Shown: positions 8,735-18,788, numbered from the stretch's first letter. The stretch is 64,000 nucleotides of DNA from Hoyosella sp. YIM 151337 (GCF_026041215.1 NZ_JAPEIQ010000013.1:124001-188000), one strand, 5' to 3'. Translations and numbers: made by a program. The notes: generated by a model not told the origin, from the letters alone.

Positions 8735-9745
8735 GTGATCTTTCTGATCTTCGCACTCGTGCTGGCGGGCGTTTTCACAATACGCGTCCTGCGCGAGCCG
8801 CGACGCTTAAGCAACGGCATCTACCTCATGTTCGCGTTACTCCTTGCCGCGCTGTGGGCGATGACCGGCGAGTCGCACACCGTCATTCCTGCACTCATCG
8901 GCCTCACCATCCTGATTTCGCCGCTGCTGGTTCTCGCGCTCGCGGCGTTCCTCGTCGCAAACGGCGTCGTGATGATTCGCCGTGAAGGCGTGTCTGCTGG
9001 TAACAGCCTTTCGCTCCTCGCGGGCATCGCACTTTTTGGTGTTCCCGGAGCCGGAATCTTTGCGCTCGCAACTGGTGCGACTCCCCTTACAGTCACCGCA
9101 ATCTCAGTTACGTTAATCGCCGGATACTTCGGTGCCGCATTCACGTGCTTCCTGCTGTACGCGTGGGTGTACAGCAGCCTGCCGCTGCGGAATCACCCGT
9201 CGGCAATCATCGTGCTAGGAGCCGGTCTGATAGACGGGGCTGTACCGCCCCTGCTCGCAAATCGGCTCGACCGCGCACGGGACTTGCACGCGCGGCAGCG
9301 CGCCACGGGACCCGCCCCGGTTATCGTTACGTCTGGTGGTCAGGGACCAGACGAGCCGCTTCCGGAAGCTGATGCTATGGCGGCATACCTCCATAGCCGA
9401 GGCATTCCCGAACCGGACATCATCACGGAAACGCGCTCGAGCTCGACTGCCGAGAACCTCGAATTCAGCGCCGCCCTACTGGAGAAGGCTGGCATCCAGG
9501 GCAACGTGTTAATCGTCACAAGCAACTACCACGTGTTGCGCGCGGCGGTCTTGTCACGCCACCAGAAGCTCAACGCACACGTCACCGGCGCGCCAACTGC
9601 GCGCTACTACTTGCCGAGCGCGTTTCTGCGCGAGTTCGCTGCACTGATGGTTCAGTATCGAGGGATCACGATCACCGCCTGCGTGGTGCTCGGCGCCCTG
9701 CCGCCACTGCTGTATGCAGTGAGTGAGCAGTTGATAGCCACGTAG
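8735..9745 (+). CDS. YdcF/ElyC-family (DUF218) membrane protein
   Basis: 336 residues, GTG start at 8735. About five hydrophobic helices fill residues 1-150. The C-terminal soluble DUF218 domain shows SAIIVLGAGL, PVIVTSGGQGPDE, TRSSSTAENLEFS and IVTSNYHVLRA. Relatives (SanA, ElyC, YdcF) affect envelope integrity, and their biochemistry is mostly unsettled. It lies 48 bp after the mycolyltransferase on the same strand, so an envelope role is plausible but inferred. Confidence 0.84.
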   Translation: MIFLIFALVLAGVFTIRVLREPRRLSNGIYLMFALLLAALWAMTGESHTVIPALIGLTILISPLLVLALAAFLVANGVVMIRREGVSAGNSLSLLAGIALFGVPGAGIFALATGATPLTVTAISVTLIAGYFGAAFTCFLLYAWVYSSLPLRNHPSAIIVLGAGLIDGAVPPLLANRLDRARDLHARQRATGPAPVIVTSGGQGPDEPLPEADAMAAYLHSRGIPEPDIITETRSSSTAENLEFSAALLEKAGIQGNVLIVTSNYHVLRAAVLSRHQKLNAHVTGAPTARYYLPSAFLREFAALMVQYRGITITACVVLGALPPLLYAVSEQLIAT

Positions 9746-9867
9746 TCCGGTGCGGCTGCGCTGCACGCAACGCGAATATTAACGAAACGGCTGAGTCCCA
9801 AGCGATCCCGCGGCATCCCGAATAAGGTCAGTACCACCAGCCTGCTCGCCGTCGAGGAGTTCACGCC

Positions 9868-10770
9868 ATGAAACGTATTGGCCGTCTAGCCGCTGTTCTC
9901 GCCGCAACCGCTGTCGTGGTGTCCGCGTGCGGAGGGGAACCAGACGACCCGCTCGCCAACGGCGGGCAAGCGGGAGAGATCGTGGTCGGTTCTGCAAACT
10001 TCCCGGAGAATGTTCTTCTCGCCGAAATTTACGCCCAAGCCCTCGAAGCTGAGGGTGCTACCGTGCGGCGGCAGTACAATATCGGCAGCCGGGAGATTTA
10101 CTACGGCCAAATCGAACGCGGCGCGATCTCTGTGCTGCCCGAGTACAACGGCGCACTGCTCGCCTACCTCGACGATGGTAGCGACGCCCGCACTACCGAC
10201 GCGATCAACGAAGCACTCGCTGCCGCCCTGCCCGAGGGACTGACGATCCTCGATTCAGCGCCCGCAGAGAACAAAGACTCGCTTGTTGTGACACAGCAGA
10301 CCGCGGACGAATTCGACTTGCAGTCAATCGAAGACCTCGCTCCCGTCGCCGGCGAAATGCGCGTGGGCGCGGCACCCGAGTTTCGTGATCGGCAGCAAGG
10401 GCTTCTTGGTCTCGAGGAATACTACGGCGTGGTTTTTGACGAATTCGTTCCCACCGACAATTCCGGCCCGCTGACGATCAGCGCATTGGAACGCGGTGAT
10501 ATCGACGTCGCCAACATCTATTCCACGGATCCGTCGCTAACCACCCGGCCGTTCGTTGCGCTCGACGATCCAGAAGCAGTGTTCGGTTCGCAGAACGTCA
10601 CTCCCCTCGCCGGTTCGGGTGCCCTTGACGAGCAGAGCATCGCCGTACTCAACGACGTCTCCGCGCGCCTCACAACCGAAGTGCTCACTGAGCTGCTGAG
10701 CCAGGTTGTGACAGAACGTCGCGATGTGGACGATGTGGCCCGGGAGTGGCTGGAAACCGGAAGCCGATGA
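9868..10770 (+). CDS. opuCC: Osmoprotectant (glycine betaine/choline) ABC binding lipoprotein, OpuCC/ProX type
   Basis: 300 residues. The signal ends in the lipobox VSAC (Cys21). The mature domain begins EIVVGSANFPENVLLAEIYA and holds ISVLPEYNGALLAYL, hallmarks of the OpuAC/OpuBC quaternary-amine binding family. It captures betaine, choline or similar compounds for the transporter encoded downstream. Its stop overlaps the ATPase ATG (ATGA at 10767-10770). The gene symbol is by analogy with Bacillus opuC; the substrate is inferred. Confidence 0.85.
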   Translation: MKRIGRLAAVLAATAVVVSACGGEPDDPLANGGQAGEIVVGSANFPENVLLAEIYAQALEAEGATVRRQYNIGSREIYYGQIERGAISVLPEYNGALLAYLDDGSDARTTDAINEALAAALPEGLTILDSAPAENKDSLVVTQQTADEFDLQSIEDLAPVAGEMRVGAAPEFRDRQQGLLGLEEYYGVVFDEFVPTDNSGPLTISALERGDIDVANIYSTDPSLTTRPFVALDDPEAVFGSQNVTPLAGSGALDEQSIAVLNDVSARLTTEVLTELLSQVVTERRDVDDVAREWLETGSR

Positions 10771-11876
10771 TCTCGTTCACGGAGGTCTCCAAGCGGTACC
10801 CTGACGGGACTACCGCAGTGGACAACTTGACACTTGAGGTGCCCGAGGGGTCGCTCACGGTCTTTGTCGGACCTTCCGGATGCGGCAAAACGACCTCCCT
10901 GCGCATGATCAACAGGATGATTGACCCCACCTCCGGACATATTCGGCTGCACGGTCACGACGTGCGCTCGCGCGATCCTCACGAATTGCGCCGCGGTATC
11001 GGTTACGTCATTCAGCACGCCGGTCTCTTTCCGCACCGGACGGTCATCGACAACGTCGCAACAGTGCCACGGCTACTCGGGGTGCCACGGAGGCAGGCCC
11101 GCGCGCGTGCATCCGAACTGCTCGAACGGGTTGGTCTGGGACAGGAATTCGGAAAACGGTACCCTGCACAGCTTTCGGGTGGGCAACAGCAGCGCGTCGG
11201 TGTTGCCCGCGCGCTCGCCGCGGACCCGCCCGTGCTGCTCATGGATGAGCCGTTCTCCGCTGTGGACCCTGTGGTCCGGAAAGACCTGCAACAAGAACTG
11301 TTGCGCCTGCAATCCGAGATCAGCAAAACGATCGTTCTTGTCACGCATGACATCGACGAGGCGATCACGCTCGGCGACCGGGTGGCCGTTATGCGCCCAG
11401 GCGGCCGACTCGCCCAGTATGCTCCCCCGGCCGAGCTGCTCACCGCGCCTGCCGATGGTTTCGTCGCCGAATTTCTCGGCCTCGACCGTGGCGTCCGCCT
11501 CCTGTCATTCTTCAGTGCCGGCGGACTGCCGCTGCGCACAGACAACGTCATCGCGGCCACTGACCACGAAAGGCTCAAAACGGTCCGTGACGGCCACTGG
11601 ACTCTCCTCACCGACGAGAACAACAAACCACTCGGCTGGCTGCGCGGACGTCAGCACCAGGAAGTTCCGCGAGCGGAGCTGCTCAGCATCGGCCATGGCT
11701 TCACCCCGCAAACTGACTCGTTGCGTGCAGCGCTCGACTCCGCAGTGCTGTCCCCGTCGGGCTACGCAGTCGCTCTAGACGGCGATCAGCGGGTCCTGGG
11801 TGTCATCAGTCAGGAACTGATCGCCCAGCATATTCGCGAAGCCCACGCCGGCAGCGCGGTTCAGGCGGAACCGTGA
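10767..11876 (+). CDS. opuCA: Osmoprotectant ABC transporter ATP-binding protein, OpuCA/ProV type
   Basis: 369 residues from ATG 10767, which overlaps the upstream stop. Walker A GPSGCGKTT is near residue 36, signature LSGGQQQRVG, Walker B VLLMDEPFSAVDP and switch HDIDEA follow. The C-terminal part (about 240-360) corresponds to the regulatory CBS-like region of OpuCA/ProV but looks weak, so ionic-strength sensing through CBS domains is uncertain. It energises uptake of betaine-type solutes with the two permeases that follow. Confidence 0.87.
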   Translation: MISFTEVSKRYPDGTTAVDNLTLEVPEGSLTVFVGPSGCGKTTSLRMINRMIDPTSGHIRLHGHDVRSRDPHELRRGIGYVIQHAGLFPHRTVIDNVATVPRLLGVPRRQARARASELLERVGLGQEFGKRYPAQLSGGQQQRVGVARALAADPPVLLMDEPFSAVDPVVRKDLQQELLRLQSEISKTIVLVTHDIDEAITLGDRVAVMRPGGRLAQYAPPAELLTAPADGFVAEFLGLDRGVRLLSFFSAGGLPLRTDNVIAATDHERLKTVRDGHWTLLTDENNKPLGWLRGRQHQEVPRAELLSIGHGFTPQTDSLRAALDSAVLSPSGYAVALDGDQRVLGVISQELIAQHIREAHAGSAVQAEP

Positions 11877-12598
11877 CGTTCTCGATCCCCAGCTACCTCG
11901 GTTCGTTCGGCGAGCTTTTGGGCCAGCACCTGTACATGGCGCTTACCGCGTCACTGCTGGGTCTGGTCATCTCACTTCCCGCTGGACTCGCATGTGTACG
12001 GTGGCCACGCCTGTACCCACCAGTCCTCGCCGTTGCGAGCGTGCTGTATTCAATTCCGTCACTGGCATTTTTCGTTCTGCTCATCGCCTTTACGGGGATC
12101 ACGCCTACCACGGTGATCATCCCCCTGTCGCTGTACACACTGTCCGGACTGATTCCGAACGTCACTGACGGCTTGCGGTCGGTACCTACTGACGTGCGGC
12201 AAGCGGCCACGGCTATGGGGATGCGTCCCCAGCGGCAACTGCTGACCATCGAGCTGCCGATCGCGCTGCCCGCGGTGATGGCCGGACTGCGAGTCGCAAC
12301 GGTCGCCAACATCAGCATGGTCAGTGTCGGTGCCCTGATCGGGATGGGCGCTTTCGGGTCGTTGTTTACTGCGGCAGCGCAACTCGACCGGTATGAACTC
12401 GCAGTGACGGGCATCGTCATCACCATCATCATGGCGCTGGTCATCGATCTGGCGCTGCTGACCATCCAGTGGCTCGCTACCCCCTGGACCCGAGCAGCGT
12501 CCAGTCAGTCTGGAAGGGCGCCGTTCGCGCGCCGCACGCCGCTGCGAGCACTGCGGCGTGCCACTCGCACCGAACCAGCGGAGGAGGCGGCCAGATGA
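11873..12598 (+). CDS. opuCB: Osmoprotectant ABC transporter permease (OpuCB/ProW type)
   Basis: 241 residues with five to six hydrophobic helices. The GTG start overlaps the ATPase stop (GTGA). The coupling loop reads SVPTDVRQAATAMGMRPQRQ and IELPIALPAVMAGLRVA, as in ProW/OpuCB permeases. The C-terminus is basic. It pairs with the next permease to form the channel. Confidence 0.85.
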   Translation: MTFSIPSYLGSFGELLGQHLYMALTASLLGLVISLPAGLACVRWPRLYPPVLAVASVLYSIPSLAFFVLLIAFTGITPTTVIIPLSLYTLSGLIPNVTDGLRSVPTDVRQAATAMGMRPQRQLLTIELPIALPAVMAGLRVATVANISMVSVGALIGMGAFGSLFTAAAQLDRYELAVTGIVITIIMALVIDLALLTIQWLATPWTRAASSQSGRAPFARRTPLRALRRATRTEPAEEAAR

Positions 12599-13278
12599 CG
12601 ACACTTTGGTTCTACCTAACCGACTTCTTCGGCGATCCGGCGAACTGGCGCGGCACCGACGGGATACCGAACCGGCTGGCCCAGCACGCGTATTACACGG
12701 TGCTGGCGCTAGTGCTTTCGGTGCTGCTTGCGTTCCCCCTGGGGCTGGCCGCCGGGCATTCGGGGCGCGGTGGGACGACCCTGACTGCGCTGGCAAATGC
12801 CGCGCGGGCACTGCCCACCTACGGCGTGCTGGTGCTGCTTGTGGTCCTTATGGGCATTGGGCTTGTTCCGGTGCTCATTCCGCTCGTCGCACTCGCCGTG
12901 CCGCCAATACTGCTGAACACCTACGAGGGAATCCGCGCGGTGAGCCCAGCGCTCACTGACGCCGCGCGCGGTATGGGAATGACGGGCTGGCAGGTACTGA
13001 CACGTGCAGAATTGCCCACCGCACTGCCGTTCATCCTTGTCGGAATGCGAACTGCCGCGGTTCAAATTGTGGCCACCGCGACGATAGCCGCGGCCGTGAG
13101 TTTTGGTGGTGTCGGCCGTTTGATCGTCGATGGTCTTGCCCGCAGGGATTTCACGCTCGTCGTGGGCGGCGGTGCGCTTGCTGCGCTCGCGGCCCTTGTA
13201 GTTCTCGGTGTGTTCGCTGCGCTGCGGCGTCTCCTGGTCTCCCCCGGGCTTCGGGGAGACACGAAGGCCGGTCACTGA
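12595..13278 (+). CDS. opuCD: Osmoprotectant ABC transporter permease (OpuCD type)
   Basis: 227 residues from ATG 12595, with GGAGGAGG a few bases upstream. The start overlaps the previous stop by 4 nt, and an earlier in-frame start at 12469 would run deep into opuCB. It has about five helices and the coupling loop AVSPALTDAARGMGMTGWQV followed by RAELPTALPFILVG. It is the last gene of the operon; its stop codon lies within the stem of the terminator shared with ectD. Confidence 0.85.
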   Translation: MTTLWFYLTDFFGDPANWRGTDGIPNRLAQHAYYTVLALVLSVLLAFPLGLAAGHSGRGGTTLTALANAARALPTYGVLVLLVVLMGIGLVPVLIPLVALAVPPILLNTYEGIRAVSPALTDAARGMGMTGWQVLTRAELPTALPFILVGMRTAAVQIVATATIAAAVSFGGVGRLIVDGLARRDFTLVVGGGALAALAALVVLGVFAALRRLLVSPGLRGDTKAGH

Positions 13279-13306
13279 CAACTCGCAAAGTTACCAGTGA
13301 CCGGCC
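13266..13306. terminator. Bidirectional terminator between opuCD and ectD
   Basis: GGCCGGTCACTG (13266-13277) pairs perfectly with CAGTGACCGGCC (13295-13306). Inside, AACT/AGTT adds a four-bp stem around the loop CGCAA. The structure lies between two convergent genes and overlaps the opuCD stop. It has no long T-run, as is common in high-GC actinobacteria. Confidence 0.75.
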
Positions 13307-13322
13307 CTCGGCCCCGATCAGA

Positions 13323-14243
13323 TCACGCGAAGGGTGAGTCCGCTACTGGCGATAGCGGTGTGTAATCGCGGCTGCCAAGGTGGTTCGGCCTCGGCTTGGT
13401 ACCGGCGTACGGCTGCTCGAGCGAGTTATCAACGCTGTTGAAGACCAGGAAGATATTCGCGCGCGGGTACGGCGTGATGTTGTTCGACGACCCGTGCATC
13501 GAATTCGAGTCGAAGAACAGCGCACTGCCTGCCGGGCCCGTGAACTGCTCGATGCCGAACTCGTATGCGAGTTCAGTTATGGCCGCTTCCGCCGGAACAC
13601 CGATCCGCTGTTCTTGCAGCGACGATTTATAGTTTTCGTCCGGGGTTTCTCCCACGCAGGGCACAAATGTTTTGTGTGCACCTGGCATCAGCATCAGGCC
13701 GCCATTAAAAGCATAATTGTCGGTCAGAGCGATTGATAAACTCACTGCACGCGGAACTGGCATTCCATCCTCAGCATGCCACGTTTCAAAGTCTGAGTGC
13801 CAGTAAAAACCCGTACCGGCGAAACCTGGCATGCAATTGATACGGCTCTGGTGAATATATACATCGGAGCCGAGGATCTGGCGCGCGCGGTCAAGGATTC
13901 GGGGGGTGCGCACCAGTTGCGCAATAAGCGGGCTCACCTCGTGCACCGCGAAGATCGAACGAACTGTGTCGGAACGGCGTTCCCGCACAATCAGTTCGGT
14001 CTTCGCAAGCTCGGGATCAGCGGAAAGACGCTCCACCTCGGACCAGCAATGCTGTATCTGCGCCGGGGTCAGCAGGCCCTCTTCGATGTGAAAGCCCTTC
14101 GCGTCGTACTTGTCGAGCGCGTCCGCGCTAAACGGCCCTGAGGTGCTTCCCCAGGTAGTGGGATGGCGGCGAGGGAACGACGCCGCCGCGGCCGATAGCC
14201 GCGAGGGATAAAGATCCCCAATTGCGTTCTGAGCGGTTGTCAT
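13323..14243 (-). CDS. ectD: Ectoine hydroxylase EctD
   Basis: 306 residues from the ATG at 14243, preceded by AGGAGGG eight bases upstream; an in-frame GTG three codons earlier lacks that spacing. It is a non-heme Fe(II)/2-oxoglutarate dioxygenase converting ectoine to 5-hydroxyectoine in the cytoplasm. The EctD signature FYWHSDFETWHAEDGMPVPR (146-165) includes iron ligands His149 and Asp151; the distal His is His250 (SMHGSSNN), and Arg261 fits 2-oxoglutarate binding. No ectA, ectB or ectC is in the window, so EctD here is unlinked from ectoine synthesis but close to the ectoine importer ehuBCDA. Confidence 0.93.
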   Translation of the reverse strand: MTTAQNAIGDLYPSRLSAAAASFPRRHPTTWGSTSGPFSADALDKYDAKGFHIEEGLLTPAQIQHCWSEVERLSADPELAKTELIVRERRSDTVRSIFAVHEVSPLIAQLVRTPRILDRARQILGSDVYIHQSRINCMPGFAGTGFYWHSDFETWHAEDGMPVPRAVSLSIALTDNYAFNGGLMLMPGAHKTFVPCVGETPDENYKSSLQEQRIGVPAEAAITELAYEFGIEQFTGPAGSALFFDSNSMHGSSNNITPYPRANIFLVFNSVDNSLEQPYAGTKPRPNHLGSRDYTPLSPVADSPFA

Positions 14244-14432
14244 ATACCACACCCTCCTAAATCAGGCCCACGGCGGCAGCCGCGGGCGCATCTATTAGTC
14301 GGACGCATCCACGGTAACGCAGTAAGTGTCACCGGGAAAACTCGCAGAGGTGACATCCGGGATTCGCTCGTTACGCGCAGCGCCAAAATCGGCAGCTAAC
14401 AGTGGTGTGGCTCACATACATTAACGGGGTTT

Positions 14433-15092
14433 TTAATGCGGTGCGTGGACGAGTTCGGTACCGAGCCAGGTCCTCAGCGCTCCGCCCCGCGCCAGCGGCA
14501 CACACACGCCATTGCCACCAGCGGTGTCGTCGAAGACCACCTCCTCCGCACCCGGGTATTCCAGTTCACTGATAAGCGCACGCGACACACCAAGCACGTC
14601 ACCCTGGCCCAACTCCAGGGTGTGCACCACGAGTGGGGTCTTATCCACCGTCGTGCTGAGTGTGCCGCGCCAGAACCCTTGCTCGCGCTCTCCCGCACGT
14701 CCAACCTGCACCCGCTCGCATAGGCGAACCGTGGACGACGCGGTGAGGGAAACATCCGTCACCGCGTCGTGCGACGCCCGGCCGGCCACGATCATGGGCT
14801 CTGGCTCGCAGTCGAAATACCCGTCGTCGGCGATCTCAAACACCCATTTCGAGGCCGAATGCGGGTCAACACGACCAGGCAGCGCAATGGTTGCAGCAAC
14901 CGAACGGACGGTAAGGCGCGCGCCCGGGCCGACGAACACTCGGACATCGATCTGGTCACCACCCAGCGGTGTCATCGCCGTGCCGATCAAGTGCACCGTG
15001 TCCGGCGCGGTGAGGCGGGCAGCCAGACCGCCAGCTGAACTGATGCGGGGCAGGCGGCCCCGCTCTGCTTCGAGGACGAGTTCAGTGCGCAT
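14433..15092 (-). CDS. ureD: Urease accessory protein UreD
   Basis: 219 residues, GTG/ATG-region start near 15092, overlapping the end of ureG by 11 nt. The [20 protein letters not shown] stretch and C-terminal [11 protein letters not shown]-like region fit UreD/UreH. UreD binds apo-urease and forms the scaffold with UreF and UreG for nickel delivery. It is the last gene of the urease operon and is somewhat shorter than typical (about 250-280 residues). Confidence 0.85.
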   Translation of the reverse strand: MRTELVLEAERGRLPRISSAGGLAARLTAPDTVHLIGTAMTPLGGDQIDVRVFVGPGARLTVRSVAATIALPGRVDPHSASKWVFEIADDGYFDCEPEPMIVAGRASHDAVTDVSLTASSTVRLCERVQVGRAGEREQGFWRGTLSTTVDKTPLVVHTLELGQGDVLGVSRALISELEYPGAEEVVFDDTAGGNGVCVPLARGGALRTWLGTELVHAPH

Positions 15093-15798
15093 GTACTCCC
15101 GCAGACCCTGCTGTGAACTCCTGAATCTGCTCGCGCACCCACGCGAGCACAGGCGTCGCAGCGGGATCTTGCGTCAGCGACGTAAAGACCGTCGGACGGC
15201 CCTCACGAACTTTCGCAGCGTCGCGTTGCATCACCGATAGATCAGCGCCCACCATCGGCGCGAGATCTGTCTTGTTGATCACCAGCAAGTCTGAGTACGT
15301 CACGCCTGGGCCACCTTTCCGTGGCACCTTGTCACCACCCGCGACGTCGACAACGAATATTTGCACGTCGATCAAACCAGCCGAGAACGTCGCGGTCAGA
15401 TTGTCACCGCCAGATTCGACAAGGATGAGGTCGAGCGGCGGATTCGCATCGATTAGATCATCGATCGCATCGAGATTCGCGGTGATGTCGTCGCGAATCG
15501 CGGTGTGTGGGCAGCCGCCCGTTTTGACGGCCGTGATCCGATCATCGGGCAGGACCGCGTTGCGGCGCAGAAAGTCTGCGTCCTCGGTGGTGTAGATGTC
15601 GTTCGTCAGCACGGCGAGCGAGAGTTCGTCACGCAATTCCCGGCACAAGCACGCCACCAGAGCAGTCTTCCCTGACCCCACGGGACCGCCGATGCCGATC
15701 CGGACAGGCTCGCCTGCTTTGCGCTCACGCACGGGTCGATCAGCGTGCGTGTGTGGTTCTCCATCGAGGAGATGCGGGGGCATTGGAGGCACGGTCAA
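15082..15798 (-). CDS. ureG: Urease accessory GTPase UreG
   Basis: 238 residues. The N-terminal His-containing segment ([14 protein letters not shown]) could bind nickel. The P-loop is [14 protein letters not shown] (about 33-46). [14 protein letters not shown] carries the conserved Cys-Pro-His nickel site, VESGGDN is the G3-region motif and VINKTDLAP gives base specificity. UreG couples GTP hydrolysis to nickel insertion into urease. It lies between ureF and ureD. Confidence 0.93.
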   Translation of the reverse strand: MTVPPMPPHLLDGEPHTHADRPVRERKAGEPVRIGIGGPVGSGKTALVACLCRELRDELSLAVLTNDIYTTEDADFLRRNAVLPDDRITAVKTGGCPHTAIRDDITANLDAIDDLIDANPPLDLILVESGGDNLTATFSAGLIDVQIFVVDVAGGDKVPRKGGPGVTYSDLLVINKTDLAPMVGADLSVMQRDAAKVREGRPTVFTSLTQDPAATPVLAWVREQIQEFTAGSAGVHAH

Positions 15799-15807
15799 TC
15801 ATCCCTT

Positions 15808-16434
15808 TCACGAAACGAACAGCGGCATGTCACGCAAAACGTGCCGCTGCGCCAGCAGATCGAACAATGGGTCAGAAAGGCTGTGCAGACCGGTTGCGGC
15901 GCGATCCGCGGCCTCGTCGCACAACGGGGCAAGCTCGAAGGTGAGGCGCGCGACATGCCCCGGGTCGAGTGCCAAGAGCCGCTGCGCCGCGGTGGCCGCG
16001 CCCGTCATCGCGGTATATACGACAGCGAGCGCGGTGTCACGAGCGGAAAGGCCGCATGTGCGGCCCACCGCACCAGCGATCACGGGCAGATGCGGCCGCG
16101 AAGAAAACCCGCTCCAGTCATGTTGCGGCCAGACTGTTTTCGCCAGCCGCAGAAACCCTCGCCCCTGAATCCGGGATGCGTCCCGGGCCGCCGGCGCCGG
16201 CGTTCTCGCGTCCGTCTCGATCTCAGCCTGCGCAATGCTCATTCCGTCGCACACCGCTGCTGCGATCGACGCGGTGACCACCCCGCTTGTGCGAATGCGC
16301 CGGACAAGAAACGCCTCAAGCGTGCTTATGTCACGGACGAGCCCGGTAGTCACCGCTTCTTCAGCCCCGCCAGAATGCACGTGCCCGCCGATGGGGAGCC
16401 TGGAGTCGGCCAGCGCAAGCAGATTCGTGAGCAT
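15808..16434 (-). CDS. ureF: Urease accessory protein UreF
   Basis: 208 residues from the ATG at 16434, which overlaps the ureC stop by one base (TGATG). Longer in-frame starts would run into ureC. The protein is helical; DSRLPIGGHVHSGGAEEAV near the N-terminus is the conserved UreF segment. It acts with UreD and UreG in urease activation, gating GTPase activity. No ureE is visible between ureC and ureF. Confidence 0.88.
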   Translation of the reverse strand: MLTNLLALADSRLPIGGHVHSGGAEEAVTTGLVRDISTLEAFLVRRIRTSGVVTASIAAAVCDGMSIAQAEIETDARTPAPAARDASRIQGRGFLRLAKTVWPQHDWSGFSSRPHLPVIAGAVGRTCGLSARDTALAVVYTAMTGAATAAQRLLALDPGHVARLTFELAPLCDEAADRAATGLHSLSDPLFDLLAQRHVLRDMPLFVS

Positions 16435-18155
16435 CAGAACAGAAAGTATCGCTGCGCCATCGGAAGCTCCGTTGCAGGCTGCTCCTCCCACACGTCACCA
16501 TCGATCTTCACAGTGAAGGTGTCCGGGTCGACCTCGATTCGCGGGACGGCATCGTTGAGCGGCATTTGTGCCTTGCCGATGGTCCGAGTGTCCTTGACGG
16601 CGACGAGGCGGCGATCGCAATTCAGGCGATCCGCGAGCCCATCCTCCAGCGCGACCGGGGCAACGAAGTGCAGCGAAGACGCAGCCGCTAACTTCGGTGC
16701 CGCACCGAACATGGGACGTGGCAGAGAGGGTTGCGGCGTCGGTATCGACGCGTTGGCATCACCCATCGCTGCCCAGGCGATCGCACCCCCCTTCACCACC
16801 GCGTGTGGCCGCACCCCGAAGAACGCTGGTTCCCACAGCACAAGGTCGGCTAGTTTACCGATCTCGACCGAGCCGATTTCACCGTCGAGGCCGTGCGCAA
16901 CCGCCGGACAGATGGTGTACTTCGCGACGTACCGCTGCACCCGCTGGTTGTCTGCAGCGCCGTCACCAGGCAGTGAGCCGCGCCGTTTCTTCATCATGTG
17001 CGCGGTCTGCCAGGTCCGCATGATGACTTCACCGACTCGTCCCATCGCCTGCGAGTCACTGCCGATCATGGAGATTGCGCCGATGTCATGCAGCAAATCT
17101 TCCGCGGCGATCGTCGATGGCCGGATGCGGCTTTCCGCGAACGCGAGATCCTCGGGTATTGACGGGCTCAGGTGATGGCACACCATCAACATGTCCAGAT
17201 GCTCGTCAACAGTGTTCACGGTGTGCGGACGGGTTGGGTTGGTTGAGCTTGGGAGAACATTCGGGTACGCCGCAACGGTGATGATGTCAGGCGCATGTCC
17301 ACCGCCCGCGCCTTCGGTGTGATACGCGTGAATGCTGCGTCCCTGGATGGCTTCCAGCGTCGACTCGACGTAGCCCGCTTCATTCAGCGTGTCCGAGTGC
17401 AGCGCAACCTGAATACCTGAGGCATCGGCTACCCGCAGACAGGTGTCGATCGCCGCGGGCGTCGACCCCCAGTCCTCATGCAGCTTCAGCCCGGACGCAC
17501 CGGCGCGGATCTGCTCCCAAATCGCGTCCTCGCTCACAGTGTTGCCTTTGCCGAGAAGCGAAATGTTCATCGGGAAGCCATCAAGCGCTTCGAGCATTCG
17601 TGCCAGATGCCATCCGCCAGGTGTGACCGTGGTGGCCTTACTCCCTTCCGCGGGCCCTGTCCCCCCGCCGATCATGGTGGTGAGGCCCGCGCCGATTCCC
17701 TCTTCGAGGACCTGCGGGCAGATGAAATGGACATGGCAATCGATGCCGCCTGCGGTGAGGATCTTTCCGTTTCCCGCAATGATTTCGGTGCCGGGACCGA
17801 TTACGAGCGCGCTATCCACGCCGTCCATCGTGTCGGGATTCCCGGCTTTGCCGATGCCGACGATGCGACCGTCACGGATTCCGACGTCAGCCTTGACGAC
17901 ACCCCAGTAGTCGACGATCACCGCACCGGTGATGACCGTATCTGGCGCGCCTTCGGCGCGAGTCACACGCCCCTGCCCCATTGACTCCCGCAGCACCTTG
18001 CCGCCACCGAAGACAGCCTCATCACCGGCCTTGCCTGGCCCGCCGCACCGGTCCTCAGCAACCTCCACGAAAAGGTCCGTGTCAGCCAGCCGGATCCGGT
18101 CGCCGACGGTGGGGCCGAACAACTCTGCATAGCGCGCGCGGCTTATGTGCATCAT
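16434..18155 (-). CDS. ureC: Urease subunit alpha UreC (catalytic)
   Basis: 573 residues, full length. It hydrolyses urea to ammonia and carbamate using two Ni(II) ions. Visible landmarks are the nickel ligands in [13 protein letters not shown], the carbamylated Lys in [14 protein letters not shown], the His pair in [10 protein letters not shown] and the mobile-flap segment [20 protein letters not shown]. The metal Asp lies in [12 protein letters not shown]. It starts directly after ureB (overlapping stop/start) in ureABCFGD order. Confidence 0.97.
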   Translation of the reverse strand: MMHISRARYAELFGPTVGDRIRLADTDLFVEVAEDRCGGPGKAGDEAVFGGGKVLRESMGQGRVTRAEGAPDTVITGAVIVDYWGVVKADVGIRDGRIVGIGKAGNPDTMDGVDSALVIGPGTEIIAGNGKILTAGGIDCHVHFICPQVLEEGIGAGLTTMIGGGTGPAEGSKATTVTPGGWHLARMLEALDGFPMNISLLGKGNTVSEDAIWEQIRAGASGLKLHEDWGSTPAAIDTCLRVADASGIQVALHSDTLNEAGYVESTLEAIQGRSIHAYHTEGAGGGHAPDIITVAAYPNVLPSSTNPTRPHTVNTVDEHLDMLMVCHHLSPSIPEDLAFAESRIRPSTIAAEDLLHDIGAISMIGSDSQAMGRVGEVIMRTWQTAHMMKKRRGSLPGDGAADNQRVQRYVAKYTICPAVAHGLDGEIGSVEIGKLADLVLWEPAFFGVRPHAVVKGGAIAWAAMGDANASIPTPQPSLPRPMFGAAPKLAAASSLHFVAPVALEDGLADRLNCDRRLVAVKDTRTIGKAQMPLNDAVPRIEVDPDTFTVKIDGDVWEEQPATELPMAQRYFLF

Positions 18156-18466
18156 CAGTGATCCAGCTTTCCGGGAGGAGTGAGACTCAAGCCGTGGACC
18201 TCGCGTGTGCCGCCGATCGGCACCAGCGAAACTCGGTGCCGTATGCCAGGCTCGAAACGGATGGCCGTTCCAGCGGGGATGTCCAGCCGGTGACCGTGTG
18301 CCGCTGTGCGATCGAATTCGAGCGCGCCGTTTGCCTGCGCGAAATGGAAGTGGCTGCCCACCTGCACGGGACGATCACCGGAGTTCACCACATCGACTTC
18401 GCGGCGCTGCGCGTTGTCATTAATTCTGAGTTCACCCGCTGCTGTGACGATCTCACCTGGAATCAA
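18155..18466 (-). CDS. ureB: Urease subunit beta UreB
   Basis: 103 residues, normal size. The start is a TTG at 18466 with AGGAGG upstream, giving the canonical N-terminus MIPGEI; the rare start may lower its translation relative to ure[18 protein letters not shown] and the GTAIRFEPG segment are family hallmarks. It is a structural subunit of the (UreABC)3 enzyme. Confidence 0.94.
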   Translation of the reverse strand: MIPGEIVTAAGELRINDNAQRREVDVVNSGDRPVQVGSHFHFAQANGALEFDRTAAHGHRLDIPAGTAIRFEPGIRHRVSLVPIGGTREVHGLSLTPPGKLDH

Positions 18467-18485
18467 CGTCTGCCTCCTGGGTGCT

Positions 18486-18788
18486 TCACCGAATCGGGAG
18501 GTGCACGGTCACGAGTTTCGTGCCGTCCGGAAAGGTTGCCTCGACCTGCACGTCATGCAGCATTTCAGGCACGCCCGCCATGACATCATCGCGGCTCAGC
18601 ACTTCGCGGCCCGACGACATGAGTTCGGCCACCGTGCGCCCGTCACGGGCACCCTCGAGAACATGATCGGTGATGATGGCGATCGCTTCCGGATGGTTCA
18701 GCTTCAATCCGCGCGCACGCCGGCGGCGGGCCAGTTCCGCGGCATAGCTGATCATCAGCCTCTCTTGCTCATGCGGCGTCAGTCGCAT
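18486..18788 (-). CDS. ureA: Urease subunit gamma UreA
   Basis: 100 residues from ATG 18788 ([13 protein letters not shown]), the usual UreA start; a longer frame upstream is not needed. [21 protein letters not shown] is the conserved core (quoted as LNHPEAIA and [10 protein letters not shown]). It is the first gene of the urease operon, so the promoter should lie in the 263-bp gap shared with the divergent lemA. No clear nitrogen-control site was seen there. Confidence 0.94.
   Translation of the reverse strand: MRLTPHEQERLMISYAAELARRRRARGLKLNHPEAIAIITDHVLEGARDGRTVAELMSSGREVLSRDDVMAGVPEMLHDVQVEATFPDGTKLVTVHLPIR

Noticed and set aside
15745-17175. 476-codon plus-strand frame across the urease genes
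   Set aside because: It is antisense to ureG, ureF and ureC, all clearly real; its protein is Arg/Ser-rich and without motifs.
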